Assembly (NCBI RefSeq): GCF_014640555.1
Contig: NZ_BMHE01000061.1
Coordinates: 1 to 39,782, forward strand
Source of the DNA: Paenibacillus marchantiophytorum
GTDB lineage: Bacteria; Bacillota; Bacilli; Paenibacillales; NBRC-103111
Reading direction: 5' to 3'
DNA length: 39,782 nucleotides
Part shown: positions 1 through 8,582 of the stretch, piece after piece
Position numbering within the stretch: the stretch's first letter is position 1
How the letters are laid out: every line of letters begins with the position of its first letter
Notes under the pieces: generated by a model
Told to the model about the DNA's origin: nothing
Databases searched by the model: none
The model's input: the letters and a program-made list of their open reading frames with translations, nothing else
Position numbers and translations under genes: made by a program

Positions 1-2
1 CA

Positions 3-122
3 GAGTTGTATTCTGATTATCAGTCTTTCGTTGACACAAATGAATTGCTCGCAAAAGGAAAAATGGATGGTAAGCTCTTAAAAGAAATATGGGATGATGT
101 GGACGTTCAAGTTATATTTTAA
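3..122 (+). CDS. C-terminal end of an unidentified protein (cut by window edge)
   Basis: An open frame enters from the left edge and ends at TAA 120-122, giving about 39 residues that end in DDVDVQVIF. The composition is acidic and looks coding, and the next gene follows closely with its own ribosome binding site. Too little is present to name a family. A small immunity-type or otherwise uncharacterised cytoplasmic protein is possible, but that is a guess from the neighbouring small genes. Confidence 0.5.
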   Translation, partial: ELYSDYQSFVDTNELLAKGKMDGKLLKEIWDDVDVQVIF

Positions 123-156
123 TGAAATGAATCTTTTAAAGGGTGGTGTTAAGTTT

Positions 157-363
157 ATGTTTGATCCAAAGGTAATGTTTGCTTGGACGTTCTCCTTATG
201 TGCAGGTACTTTGATAATGATTGTTCTTAAACTCATTTTTTATGGTTCTAGCTTTGTTACACTTCTTCTTGCGGCTACTACAGCAATTAACTGTGCATTC
301 CTTATGACTACATATCGAGAAGAAACTCTACGTACTTTGAGCAAGTTGTTTATCTGGAAATGA
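157..363 (+). CDS. small membrane protein, two predicted TM helices
   Basis: This 68-residue protein has two hydrophobic stretches, at about residues 8-27 and 30-50, and a short basic tail. ATG 157 was chosen over the upstream ATG 94 because AAAGGGTGG at 138-146 sits at the right distance from it, and because the 94 start would overlap the end of the preceding gene. I do not recognise the family. It lies in a run of small same-strand genes and may be cotranscribed with them. Confidence 0.55.
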   Translation: MFDPKVMFAWTFSLCAGTLIMIVLKLIFYGSSFVTLLLAATTAINCAFLMTTYREETLRTLSKLFIWK

Positions 364-472
364 AACAGAAGTTTCAATGGTAACTGTAATATATAATCTA
401 CGATGAAAGAATGATTTATTGACTAATCTTAAACATGACCTATTTCGTCATATTGTAGAGGTGACATGATAT

Positions 473-892
473 TTGAGAATTTGGTTTGTAATCCTATTTT
501 CTATTGTCTTAGTTACAGGATGTTCTAACCCTGTTGACCCTAAAGTCAAAGGAGCAATTATTATTTCTTTACAGGATAGAGGAAATCTAGAAGATTTTCA
601 GCCAAAAGATGTAAGAGTGGACTGGGTTAAAGGTGGGCTGGATGAAATAGACAAACGAATGAATGATTTAATATCTACTATGAAATTCAAAGGTAAATCA
701 TATTTGCCGAATAGCGACTATGTGGAAGCAAAATATCAATACACTAGCATCTATGTGTTTGTTAATGTTACTAAGCCTGAAAAAAACATTATTGTAAAAC
801 ATGGTAATGATTATTTTACTTTTGAAGGAAGTAAGGAATCGGCTGACAATGTAATTTCTTGGACAGTTGAACAAAGAATTTTGAGCGAATGA
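473..892 (+). CDS. putative lipoprotein of unknown function
   Basis: A TTG start at 473 is preceded by GAGGTGA at 458-464. The product is 139 residues. It begins with a short hydrophobic signal and a lipobox, LVTGC, with Cys17 as the expected lipidation site, so the mature protein should be anchored outside the cytoplasmic membrane. The rest is a soluble, mixed-charge domain that I cannot assign. The neighbours are unrelated small proteins and give no functional clue. Confidence 0.7.
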   Translation: MRIWFVILFSIVLVTGCSNPVDPKVKGAIIISLQDRGNLEDFQPKDVRVDWVKGGLDEIDKRMNDLISTMKFKGKSYLPNSDYVEAKYQYTSIYVFVNVTKPEKNIIVKHGNDYFTFEGSKESADNVISWTVEQRILSE

Positions 893-951
893 AAGCACGA
901 TTTTAAGGAGAGTAGGGGCTTCTTATAAACATAGACCTAACCAGAAATCCT

Positions 952-1254
952 TTGGTAAAAGCAAAAATTAATTGGTTATTGTCTGATAAAAAAGGCAGAA
1001 GGAATAGGGAAAGTAGGAGAACATTTTGTATGCCAGTCATTATTGAAGATAACAAGCAAATGTTTATAAATGAAGAATGCGACAATATGTGGAGCTTAGT
1101 AGGTGAGATTGTGGAGCAAGCAACTGAAAATAGTGATGCAGTTGCTCGAATTACTTTTCTAGTTGAAGATGCACCACATTATTTACTATATGAGGGCAAT
1201 AAGTTTGAACTATGGGATGGTAAAACAGTGGGTGTAGGGGAAGTTATTATATAA
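952..1254 (+). CDS. small protein resembling an EF-Tu-like beta-barrel domain
   Basis: About 100 residues beginning VKAKINWL and ending with an FELWDGKTVGVGEVI stretch. The layout (KAKI-W at the N-terminus, then a GRR turn, then ITFLVEDAP, then G-x-x-FELWDG) recalls the C-terminal beta-barrel domain of translation factor EF-Tu, which occurs alone in small Firmicute proteins of unknown role. The start is uncertain. TTG 952 is the nearest canonical codon, but the only good ribosome binding site, AAGGAG near 905, is about 40 bases upstream. The frame is open back to 916, so the real start may be a rare codon near 925-931. Confidence 0.5.
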   Translation: MVKAKINWLLSDKKGRRNRESRRTFCMPVIIEDNKQMFINEECDNMWSLVGEIVEQATENSDAVARITFLVEDAPHYLLYEGNKFELWDGKTVGVGEVII

Positions 1255-1291
1255 AAGAGCAATTTCATTAAAATTTAAGGATGAAAAATTT

Positions 1292-1792
1292 ATGATTGAA
1301 GGATGGACTATTGTAATAAGTCTAATAGGTCTCTTTTGGATAATAATGTTCTCTTTATTTGAATCAATAATTTATGGACTTGTTGTATTGGTGCTGAGAA
1401 TAAAGCCAAGAAGAAATCTAGACTTGGGATATTCATTTTTAATGAAGAACATTTTCAATCAAGTAATAATTAGGGTTATCGTATTTGTTGTATATTCAAT
1501 TGTTTTAGAAGTGATTGGGGAAATATTTATTGGTTCAAACCCAAAGGAATTTGATTATGCTATCAGCACCATTTTTGATTCAGTAATATATGGCTATATT
1601 TCAAAGGTTGCATTAGGTGCATTAGGGATTTGCTTTCTGTTCAATAAGTATTACTTGATAAGAATACATATTACCGATACCTCTAAGGGAAAAGCCTCAT
1701 TTCCCAAAGAAAGACTATTATTTTTAGTTGCCTATGGTATTAGTTTTGCGGTTATTGGAGTTAGAATGTCATGGTCAATGTATTGGGTTTAG
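1292..1792 (+). CDS. polytopic membrane protein, unknown family
   Basis: This 166-residue protein has about four hydrophobic segments (roughly residues 6-36, 60-78, 93-117 and 142-162) separated by basic loops. An AAGGA site lies about 12 bases before ATG 1292. It is probably an inner-membrane protein. I do not recognise the family and its position among small AT-rich genes does not help. Confidence 0.6.
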   Translation: MIEGWTIVISLIGLFWIIMFSLFESIIYGLVVLVLRIKPRRNLDLGYSFLMKNIFNQVIIRVIVFVVYSIVLEVIGEIFIGSNPKEFDYAISTIFDSVIYGYISKVALGALGICFLFNKYYLIRIHITDTSKGKASFPKERLLFLVAYGISFAVIGVRMSWSMYWV

Positions 1793-1840
1793 GATAAAAC
1801 ATGGATTTCATTGAGATACGATAACTTTTAGGGGGGAATC

Positions 1841-2085
1841 ATGAAAATAAGAGAAGTTGTTTCAATTGTTATTGGATTAGGCTTTATTTTTGTTGGATTT
1901 CTTATTTTTTCAATGTTTTATGGCAATCCTTTTTCAAAATATAAGTTTAATAATGAAATTCAAGCCAAGAGAAGCTTAATCGGAAAAGGGCTGTAGTATG
2001 GGTAAGGCCATATAGCATGTTTGTTGAAACCGTAGAGCATGAAGGTGAACCAACTCCAAGATTTAAACAAATGTATTCAGAATAA
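1841..2085 (+). pseudogene. small membrane-anchored protein gene broken by a frameshift
   Basis: ATG 1841 follows GGGGGG at 1831-1836 and opens a 51-residue frame with one N-terminal TM helix and the motif FYGNPFSKYK, ending at TAG 1994. The third frame then continues without a stop from about 1990 to TAA 2083, reading AVVWVRPYSMFVETVEHEG and onward. Joined, the two parts give about 80 residues with a DUF3139-like plan (one TM segment, a YGNP motif, a short outer domain). A frameshift in a recently active gene is the simplest reading; a genuinely short 51-residue protein is the alternative. Confidence 0.45.
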
Positions 2086-2179
2086 AACGGATATTTTAAA
2101 GTAAATCCATTATATAACTATTTACAACTTTTTCCATAAGTTTGCGTATAAGAAACATAAACTTATTGGAGGTTATAGA

Positions 2180-2773
2180 ATGAAAAAATTTATAATGGGA
2201 GTAGTTGTTGGAGGGGTATTATCGCTTTCAACTGTTGTAGCTGCATCTGATTCAATCCAAGCATATCTGTTTGAAGTGTATTTTACAATTAATGGTCGCA
2301 GTACAACTGTTGATAAAGAATATTCAGTTCTTAATTATAACGGTAGCGCTTATGTCCCTGTTCGCTTCATAGCAGAGCAACTAGGTGCTTTTGTTGATTA
2401 TAGTTCTGTTAACAAAGAAATAGTAATCAATCATTTTTCATCAAATATGAAAATACTTACTGACAGCAATTATCCAAATGTACATTTTAGCCTGACAGAT
2501 CTCTATTTAGACGGTGGTTGGACAGGAATTGATGGACTTCTTTCGCTAGATCAATCGAAGGAGGGCACAATTACAGAACATGAAATAGATTTTAGCTTGA
2601 GTTTTTACGACGCAAATGAAAAATTGATTGGAACAGCATTTGGATCTCAGTTAGCTAATTCTGATTACAAACAAACAATTTCAACAGGCGAAATTAAAGT
2701 TGTTAAGGCTGGTGAACATGGTGATTTTTCCAATTATTCAAATGTGAAATTTAATGTGACGAAGTATAAATAA
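2180..2773 (+). CDS. secreted protein with copper-amine-oxidase-N-like stalk domain
   Basis: This 197-residue protein has a signal peptide ending near VVAA-SD (residues 1-23). It continues with the YVPVRFIAEQLGAFVDY motif (about residues 54-72), typical of the 'copper amine oxidase N-terminal' domain that is abundant in Paenibacillus cell-surface and secreted proteins. Despite the name this domain is not enzymatic. The C-terminal part is a beta-rich region of unknown role. TTGGAGG at 2165-2171 precedes the start. It probably acts outside the cell or in the wall. Confidence 0.75.
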   Translation: MKKFIMGVVVGGVLSLSTVVAASDSIQAYLFEVYFTINGRSTTVDKEYSVLNYNGSAYVPVRFIAEQLGAFVDYSSVNKEIVINHFSSNMKILTDSNYPNVHFSLTDLYLDGGWTGIDGLLSLDQSKEGTITEHEIDFSLSFYDANEKLIGTAFGSQLANSDYKQTISTGEIKVVKAGEHGDFSNYSNVKFNVTKYK

Positions 2774-3068
2774 TTAATAATACTGAACGTCGAAAAGCGA
2801 GAAATGTAGGATAACATTGTTTGATGAAAGTCATGTATCTTTGGCGGGCTTGGCGTAAAGCTACTGATAGGACAAATTGTCGAAGTCGGTTTCCAAGACG
2901 TTGCGATTTGAAAAGAAAATATAACGGATACTTCATATGCATAAATTTGCACAAAAATGATGTTTCAAAACTATTATATCCCTTTCACCGTCTTCACACA
3001 TGTGGAGTGTTGCTCTCTGTTAGTGGGGAAGGACAATTAAATCTGAGATGTTTTGGCGGGAATAGTAA

Positions 3069-3093
3069 AGGGGGCGACGAACCCCTCTTTTTT
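3069..3093 (+). terminator. possible rho-independent terminator
   Basis: AGGGG (3069-3073) can pair with CCCCT (3082-3086), followed by a run of T to 3093. The stem is short. It lies in the 2774-3214 stretch, where I see no convincing gene on either strand; an open frame at 2821-3120 lacks any protein-like character. Confidence 0.4.
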
Positions 3094-3214
3094 GTTGGGT
3101 CTGTTATCGTACTGTGTTGATTCTTGAACAAAAAAATGACCGCCAGTTAGGTATAGGCGTTCACATGATTATTTCACTAACGTTCGCAGTCGCAGTTATA
3201 GTGACTAAAATAGC

Positions 3215-3676
3215 TTATTGTTTCTCGAATCTCAAACAATAAAGAGGTTCACCTTCATTAGTAACGCCCCCCGTATTTTCAAAACCAAGACTGGTATATA
3301 AATTTTTTGCTCTTTCATTTGAAGGAACGAAATTTGTATAGACCTTTTTGCAAGGAAACTTTTTCATGGCTTCTATAATTTTCAACATGGCATGTTTTCC
3401 AATTCTTTTACCTTGATGCCGATAATCAATCATAAGCCTAGTAATAAAATAAAATTTCTGTTTTTGGTCAAATCCATACATTGCAAAGCCAACCATCGTC
3501 TCTTCATAATAAATAGCTTTTGGTAGCCATTCAGGTTCTACTTTAGCTTGAGCCAAAGAAAATGCGTTTGAAGCAACATGCTCTTCAAACAGTGGTCGTT
3601 CTTTTGTATCGCTTGACTTTAACAAGACACACTCCATAAAATTGTCGGAAGTAATGTCTCTTAATTGGATATTCAC
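3215..3676 (-). CDS. GNAT N-acetyltransferase, BltD/spermidine-acetyltransferase-like
   Basis: This 153-residue protein reads on the minus strand from a GTG start (3674-3676) preceded by GAGGTGG. It has the GNAT fold signature: VGFAMYG in the beta-4 region, then YRHQGKRIGKHAM (the Q/R-x-x-G-x-G/A acetyl-CoA pyrophosphate loop, about residues 85-97), and NLYTSLGF near the C-terminus. The ETMVGFAMYG and ALYxxLGF elements resemble B. subtilis BltD, which acetylates spermidine, but the substrate here is an inference. The next gene on this strand, upstream, is a truncated phosphotransferase. Confidence 0.8.
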   Translation of the reverse strand: MNIQLRDITSDNFMECVLLKSSDTKERPLFEEHVASNAFSLAQAKVEPEWLPKAIYYEETMVGFAMYGFDQKQKFYFITRLMIDYRHQGKRIGKHAMLKIIEAMKKFPCKKVYTNFVPSNERAKNLYTSLGFENTGGVTNEGEPLYCLRFEKQ

Positions 3677-3741
3677 CGAATTACCACCTCACTTTTGATT
3701 TCCCCTATTAATTTCCATTGAAGTCTATTCAAAGGTTGTAA

Positions 3742-4143
3742 TCAAGGGGTGAGAACTTTCCAATAATCCCATGCCTTTAAGTAACCCTCCAAATCATGTG
3801 GATGGACTTTTACGCAGATTCCAATTCTACAATAAAGTTGAAGAATAATTTCCTCAATAAGCCTTGATTTTTCCATTGGCTCATGATTGAGTAAATTGAA
3901 AGTAGCAAATAGCGTTTCTAGGTTCAGGTCATCAGGAGAGGAACAAAATGCATAAGTAAAATCATATATAACAGGTCCAACCACTGGTGATGGGTCGATA
4001 ACACCAGTTAGTGTAGATTCATGAAACACGAAATTATGGACGCCAGTATCACCATGCAATAAGTATTTCTCATTAACTTTTGAAGTGCTCTCAATTAAAG
4101 ATTTTACTTTATAATAATCCTCAATTGGTAACAGATTCCACTG
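3742..4143 (-). pseudogene. truncated aminoglycoside-phosphotransferase-family relic
   Basis: The minus-strand frame runs from a stop at 4144-4146 to a TGA-type end at 3742 and contains the APH catalytic loop HGDTGVHNF, followed by the metal-binding GVIDPSPVVGPVIYDF segment. These are the Brenner and DFG-like motifs of the choline kinase/APH superfamily. The readable part (about 133 codons) covers only the C-terminal half. The whole ATP-binding N-lobe is missing, and no start codon with a ribosome site precedes it; TTG 4057-4059 is an internal Leu codon just before HGD. The upstream DNA is unrelated hairpin-rich sequence, so the gene was probably cut by a rearrangement. Confidence 0.65.
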
Positions 4144-4189
4144 TTATAGCTTGTATTTGTCAATGGTTAGGCAATGGGAGGGGGGATAC

Positions 4190-4566
4190 AATACATTGCA
4201 CAGAAGATAAAGATGAATGTCTGAGGGTGGAATGCTACACCGCCCAAAGGAGTTGGAGAGGGCTAGAGAGACATTCTTAAGGGTGCTGTACCCGAAGGGA
4301 GAAGACTCACAAGAACAGAGGTAAATTTTAACTCCGTGCGCCCTTTTATTCGAAAACGTTTCGGTTCGGTAAAAGCTATGATAAAGGCGGCTGTGCCGCA
4401 ATTAGTGGAATCGGAAAGAGGGAGATAGATTGAAGGTAACCTTTTTCAGATGAACAGTGAGATAGATTTAAGTTTACGAGGCAGAAATCGCATGATGGTA
4501 ACTGGTAATATATAGGTATTGAGGCGCTATGCCTTTTATACTGCGCCTAGCCAAGCTAGGCACAAC
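4190..4566. other. hairpin-rich non-coding region, possible structured RNA
   Basis: There is no convincing gene between 4144 and 4660, but several exact stems occur in order. GAATGTCT (4215-4222) pairs with AGACATTC (4269-4276) and encloses GGGTGG/CCGCCC (4225-4230/4240-4245). Then come GGGT/ACCC (4281-4284/4290-4293), CGAAA/TTTCG (4351-4355/4359-4363), GCGGC/GCCGC (4387-4391/4395-4399) and GCCTAGC/GCTAGGC (4545-4551/4555-4561). The last stem competes with AGGCGC/GCGCCT (4522-4527/4543-4548). No known riboswitch core was recognised. It could be a degraded intron or element, or a leader of the helicase gene at 4694. Confidence 0.35.
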
Positions 4567-4693
4567 TAATTGATGAAAGTTCAATCGAGGTAAGTTCAAG
4601 TTTTTTTCATAATAAAGGGCTTTTTTTGCTTTTACTTTTGATTCATGAGATAATATAAGTTTGATTCAATTCTATTTGTTGGGGGCACATAAC

Positions 4694-6643
4694 GTGGGAA
4701 GTTATCCATTTGCATACGATCATTCACAGCCATACATGCAGCAAGTCTCGGACTGGATTGCCGATATCTTTTATGAAATTTTGCCTGAAGCTGGCTTCGA
4801 GGTCCGTGATGAACAAATTTATATGGCTTTTCAATTGGAGCGTGCTTTTGCGGAGAAGCAGACGATTTTTGCTGAAGCTGGAGTGGGGACCGGGAAGACG
4901 TTAGTTTACTTGCTATATGCGATCTGTTATGCGCGTTTAACGAAGAAACCGGCGATTATTGCCTGTGCGGATGAGTCTTTAATTGAGCAGTTGGTCAAAC
5001 CGGGTGGTGATATAGAGAAAATCACACGACATTTGGATCTTGCTATTGATGCGCGGTTGGCGAAATCGCCGGACAAGTATGTTTGTCTGGTCAAGCTGGA
5101 TGAAGCGCGTTTCGGTCATGAAGATACGGGCTTGTACCGTGAACTATATGAAGGTTTGCCGGATTTCGTGCATACGCGCGAAGCGATGCAGTCCTTTTAT
5201 GCCTATGGGGATCGCAAAAATTATCCTCATTTGAATAACGAACAATGGGACAAGGTCAGCTGGGATGCCTTCCAGGACTGTTTTGTTTGCGATAAACGCC
5301 ATCGCTGCGGCCAAACGCTTTCGCGTGATTCCTATCGCCGTTCGACCGATCTGATCATTTGCTCGCACGATTTCTATATGGAGCATGTCTGGACATATGA
5401 AGGCAGAAAACGCGAAGGACAGCGGCCTTTGCTTCCAGAACATTGCACGGTTGTTTTTGATGAAGGCCATCTCATGGAGTCAGCGGCTCAGAAAGCATTG
5501 ACTTATAAGCTCAAGCATATCGTCTTCGAGGAATTGGTCGTTCGTTTATTAAAAGGTGAAGTGCGCGAAACGTTAGCTGTCTGTATTGATCAGGCCATTG
5601 AGCAGAGCGAATTGATGTTCGATATTTTGGAAAGCTGCTGCCAGCCGATTCCGGGTTCAGACCGCAAGCAGATCGTCATGAACGACAGATTACTGAGGGA
5701 GATTCATCGTCTTTGCGACATTTTATCGCAGATTGAGGAAGAGCTTGTGTTTGAAAGCGAGATGTTCACGTTAAACGATTATCAGCTCAAAATTGTCGAA
5801 GAGCATCTGGAAATGATGCAAAAAGCGTTAGCTTTGTTTCGCAATGATCAAGCTTTCATTTGCTGGGCAACGGAGAGCATTACGGGGTTAAGTCTCGTTA
5901 TTATGCCTAGAACAGTGAAAGAAGTCTTGAAGGAGCAAGTGTTCTCTTCCAAAATGCCGATTGTCTTCTCATCTGCGACACTTTCGGTTGAAGGCTCGTT
6001 CGACTATGTGGCCGACAGTTTGGGGTTGGACAAGTATTTGTCCTTTTCTGTTGTGTCTCCCTATGATTACGCTAAGCGCATGGAAGTGATTGCACCGACT
6101 TGGTCTAGTGGCGGAACGTTCGAAGAGAAGCTGGAGACAGCGGTTCAATTGTTGAAACGAACGGAAGGACGGGCCTTGATCTTGTTCCCCACGTTCGAAG
6201 AGCTGCGGAGGTTCAAGCTGGAAATCAAAAGCCGTTCCGACTGTGCGGATCTGTACTTTTTATTCGAGGGCGATCAAGAAATAAGCCATCTCATTGCTTC
6301 TTTTCAGGGAGACGAGCATACGGTACTATGTGCTGTGAGCTTATGGGAAGGACTTGATGTGCCAGGCCCATCGTTGTCTAATGTCATTGTTTGGGCACTG
6401 CCGTTTCCTCCGCAAGATCCCGTGTTCATGGCCAAAAGACAAGCAGCTGCTTCACCTTATGAAGAGGTTGATATTCCGTATATGCTGCTTAGACTTAGAC
6501 AAGGCATTGGCCGCTTGATCCGAACCCGCGAAGATAGCGGTTTAATTGCGATCTTTAGTGAGGAACTTCACCATAATGAGCAATTGCGGGACCATATTGT
6601 CCGTATTTTACCAGCTGGCGTTTCCTTAAAAGCTGGCGTTTAA
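4694..6643 (+). CDS. DinG/XPD-family Fe-S DNA helicase (YpvA-like)
   Basis: An ATP-dependent superfamily 2 helicase of about 649 residues, counting from GTG 4694, which has TTGGGGG at a good distance; TTG 4661 is an alternative. Walker A is AEAGVGTGKT (60-69) and the DEAH-type box is DEGH (256-259). Four cysteines at about 131, 196, 199 and 205 match the Fe-S cluster pattern of DinG/XPD. Motif VI is the RLRQGIGRLIR stretch near the C-terminus. There is no N-terminal exonuclease domain, so it resembles B. subtilis YpvA rather than its DinG. The expected role is unwinding damaged DNA or R-loops. It stands alone and its stop is one base from the stop of the convergent regulator. Confidence 0.88.
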   Translation: MGSYPFAYDHSQPYMQQVSDWIADIFYEILPEAGFEVRDEQIYMAFQLERAFAEKQTIFAEAGVGTGKTLVYLLYAICYARLTKKPAIIACADESLIEQLVKPGGDIEKITRHLDLAIDARLAKSPDKYVCLVKLDEARFGHEDTGLYRELYEGLPDFVHTREAMQSFYAYGDRKNYPHLNNEQWDKVSWDAFQDCFVCDKRHRCGQTLSRDSYRRSTDLIICSHDFYMEHVWTYEGRKREGQRPLLPEHCTVVFDEGHLMESAAQKALTYKLKHIVFEELVVRLLKGEVRETLAVCIDQAIEQSELMFDILESCCQPIPGSDRKQIVMNDRLLREIHRLCDILSQIEEELVFESEMFTLNDYQLKIVEEHLEMMQKALALFRNDQAFICWATESITGLSLVIMPRTVKEVLKEQVFSSKMPIVFSSATLSVEGSFDYVADSLGLDKYLSFSVVSPYDYAKRMEVIAPTWSSGGTFEEKLETAVQLLKRTEGRALILFPTFEELRRFKLEIKSRSDCADLYFLFEGDQEISHLIASFQGDEHTVLCAVSLWEGLDVPGPSLSNVIVWALPFPPQDPVFMAKRQAAASPYEEVDIPYMLLRLRQGIGRLIRTREDSGLIAIFSEELHHNEQLRDHIVRILPAGVSLKAGV

Positions 6644-6644
6644 T

Positions 6645-8438
6645 CTAGGTAAACCAGATATCGCGAAATCGCACCCAACCGAGCGAGTCCAGAGAGATGC
6701 CGCGGATGGAAGGGTGGTAAGCTGTTTTGAGATGCTTACGATATAGAAATAGCAGGCTATGGCGCTGCTTGAGCTGTGATTCCAACTGCTCAAGCAGCGC
6801 TTTTCGACGCCCAGCATCCGGCTCTAGGCGCAGTTGGAATAAGTTGTCGTCGAGCAATGCTTGGACATCTTGGTCCGCATGCTGACGCATGCTTTTGTAC
6901 ATATCATAGAGACGCAGTTCACGATGCTCATCTAACATAATCGCAAAGAGCACGAGATCGGCGCTCATGCGCTGCTCTCCTTTGAATTCTTCGGCAGGAA
7001 TCAGCATAATGTCCAGCCTAATACCGGACTTGGCGTACATGCGCTGCAAGAGTAGGGCATCATGCTCATACTGTGGGATGGTAGCTAGCGTGAGACGTTC
7101 TCCCTGATAACCAGCCACTGTGCAGCAATTTTCGACAATCCCGGTCGTAGGGGCCGGAGAGACAGTCGAATTCGGAACATCAGATTGTGTGTAAGGGAAA
7201 AAGCTATTCGCTGTCTCAATAACATCCCCCGAAAGTTGTTCCAGCAAAAAAGTGCGATCCAAGGCGTTGCTTAACACTTGGCGATTCTGCGGGTTCTTCA
7301 AGGGGCCATCTTTCAACGCATTAACGGTTAGAAATTTGGTTGTCATGCCAGATTGCCTGACTTGTTGCCAACGTTCTGCATCCATGTCGGAAATTCGTAC
7401 ATTGTGCATGATTTGATAGGGACGCAACTGATCAGACAGATCGGTCTGCTCCTGCTCTGGCAGTGTCCACACTTCAACCCGATCCAGAAACCCTCGTCCC
7501 TGAAAATAAACCGGGAATGCCTCCAAAATCCAGATACCTTGCTCTTGTCCTGTTAAACGAAAAGGTCCTGTCCCGACCGGACTGGCGTTCGTACTGTCCA
7601 TATGATTCGCATAGATGTCAGCGGGAACAATTGAAGCGCGGTTCGTCGTTAAAAAGCCTAGAAATAGTTCGCTTCTTTCTTCCAGTTGGATACGAACGGT
7701 TGTTTCATCCGGCGTCGTAATCTCACGGATGTTTGCATAAGCCCAGCTATATAGACCGCGCGGCGCGAGCCGTTGGAGCCGTTCGAGCGAGTATTTCACA
7801 TCGCTGGCCAGCATTTCGCGGCCGTGATGGAACATAACGCCTTTGCGCAGATAGAAGGTCCAAAGGGTGCGAGCATCATCCGTTTCCCAGGCATGGGCGA
7901 GATGCGGCAGAATCTGCTCTCCTTTGGCATCCATGCGAACGAGACCATCGAACAACTGATTCACTAGATGCGATTCCCCCGCATAATGGATAGCGGCTGG
8001 GTCTAGGGTGTGAATCGTTTGGGTGAGAGGAAAGCGCAGCACGTCGGTTCTGCGCTGATTCTGCACTTCAGAGCGGAAGCCGAATTGACCAGAGAGCCAA
8101 TCCTGAAATTGCTCTCTTAGGGAGAGGGCTTCTTCGGAAGCTTGCAGCAGTTCCAATGCCGAATGCAAATCTTGTCTGGTGACCAGCTCCTTGGCTTCCT
8201 CCAGGAGTATGGTTTCTTTTTTCACGTGAAAGATCAGGCTGGAGCGGTTGCTGCGTCCTTTTTTGGGCAGCCAAGTTAGCCAGCCTTCCTGCTGCATGCG
8301 CTTCAAAACCAGTACCATGTTGCGGTGCGTACAATCCAAACAAGAGGCTAATTCCTCAAGTGTAATCTCGATGGGAGACTCTTCCTGGATATGGGGGAAA
8401 GCGCGGCGCAATGTCAAATAATGCTTGCGAATCTTCAC
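6645..8438 (-). CDS. SgrR-family regulator (HTH plus ABC solute-binding domain)
   Basis: About 597 residues on the minus strand. The N-terminal 110 residues form a winged-helix region (ITLEELASCLDCTHRNMVLVLKRM). From about residue 140 the protein looks like a family-5 peptide/nickel-type solute-binding domain (LDPAAIHYAGESHLVNQLFDGLVR, then a VMFHHGREMLASDVKYSLERL segment). This is the SgrR layout: a transcription factor whose ligand domain is an oligopeptide-binding fold. GTG 8436-8438 was preferred because GGAGG (8446-8450) is seven bases from it but only one base from the ATG at 8444. There is no signal peptide, as expected for a cytoplasmic sensor. Ligand and target genes are unknown. Confidence 0.85.
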   Translation of the reverse strand: MKIRKHYLTLRRAFPHIQEESPIEITLEELASCLDCTHRNMVLVLKRMQQEGWLTWLPKKGRSNRSSLIFHVKKETILLEEAKELVTRQDLHSALELLQASEEALSLREQFQDWLSGQFGFRSEVQNQRRTDVLRFPLTQTIHTLDPAAIHYAGESHLVNQLFDGLVRMDAKGEQILPHLAHAWETDDARTLWTFYLRKGVMFHHGREMLASDVKYSLERLQRLAPRGLYSWAYANIREITTPDETTVRIQLEERSELFLGFLTTNRASIVPADIYANHMDSTNASPVGTGPFRLTGQEQGIWILEAFPVYFQGRGFLDRVEVWTLPEQEQTDLSDQLRPYQIMHNVRISDMDAERWQQVRQSGMTTKFLTVNALKDGPLKNPQNRQVLSNALDRTFLLEQLSGDVIETANSFFPYTQSDVPNSTVSPAPTTGIVENCCTVAGYQGERLTLATIPQYEHDALLLQRMYAKSGIRLDIMLIPAEEFKGEQRMSADLVLFAIMLDEHRELRLYDMYKSMRQHADQDVQALLDDNLFQLRLEPDAGRRKALLEQLESQLKQRHSLLFLYRKHLKTAYHPSIRGISLDSLGWVRFRDIWFT

Positions 8439-8582
8439 TTGCATGCCTCCATCATAAAATATGAAATTATGAAATTTAAACTTACACTTTTTGTTCTTGT
8501 TTTAAAGGTTACAATAAAAGGCAGGAAATAACAATGTCTAGCAGAGTCCTAACCATTAGCGTTACAAAGGAGAGTATGTTCA

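Noticed and set aside
2821..3120. 99-residue open frame
   Set aside because: No ribosome binding site, an amino-acid composition unlike a protein, and an overlapping possible terminator.
4223..4245. T-box riboswitch
   Set aside because: AGGGTGGAA resembles the start of the T-box sequence, but the rest (ACCGCG) and the specifier stem are absent, and the downstream gene is a helicase, not an amino-acid gene.
4336..4343. 5' end of a group II intron (GTGCGCCC)
   Set aside because: The GTGCG start is followed by no recognisable domain V/VI or maturase gene before the next coding region.
4351..4364. CcpA cre site
   Set aside because: CGAAAACGTTTCG is cre-like but equally a simple hairpin, and it is 330 bases from the next start with no promoter nearby.
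4144..4401. 85-residue minus-strand frame
   Set aside because: It lies over the hairpins, lacks a ribosome site and shows no family resemblance.
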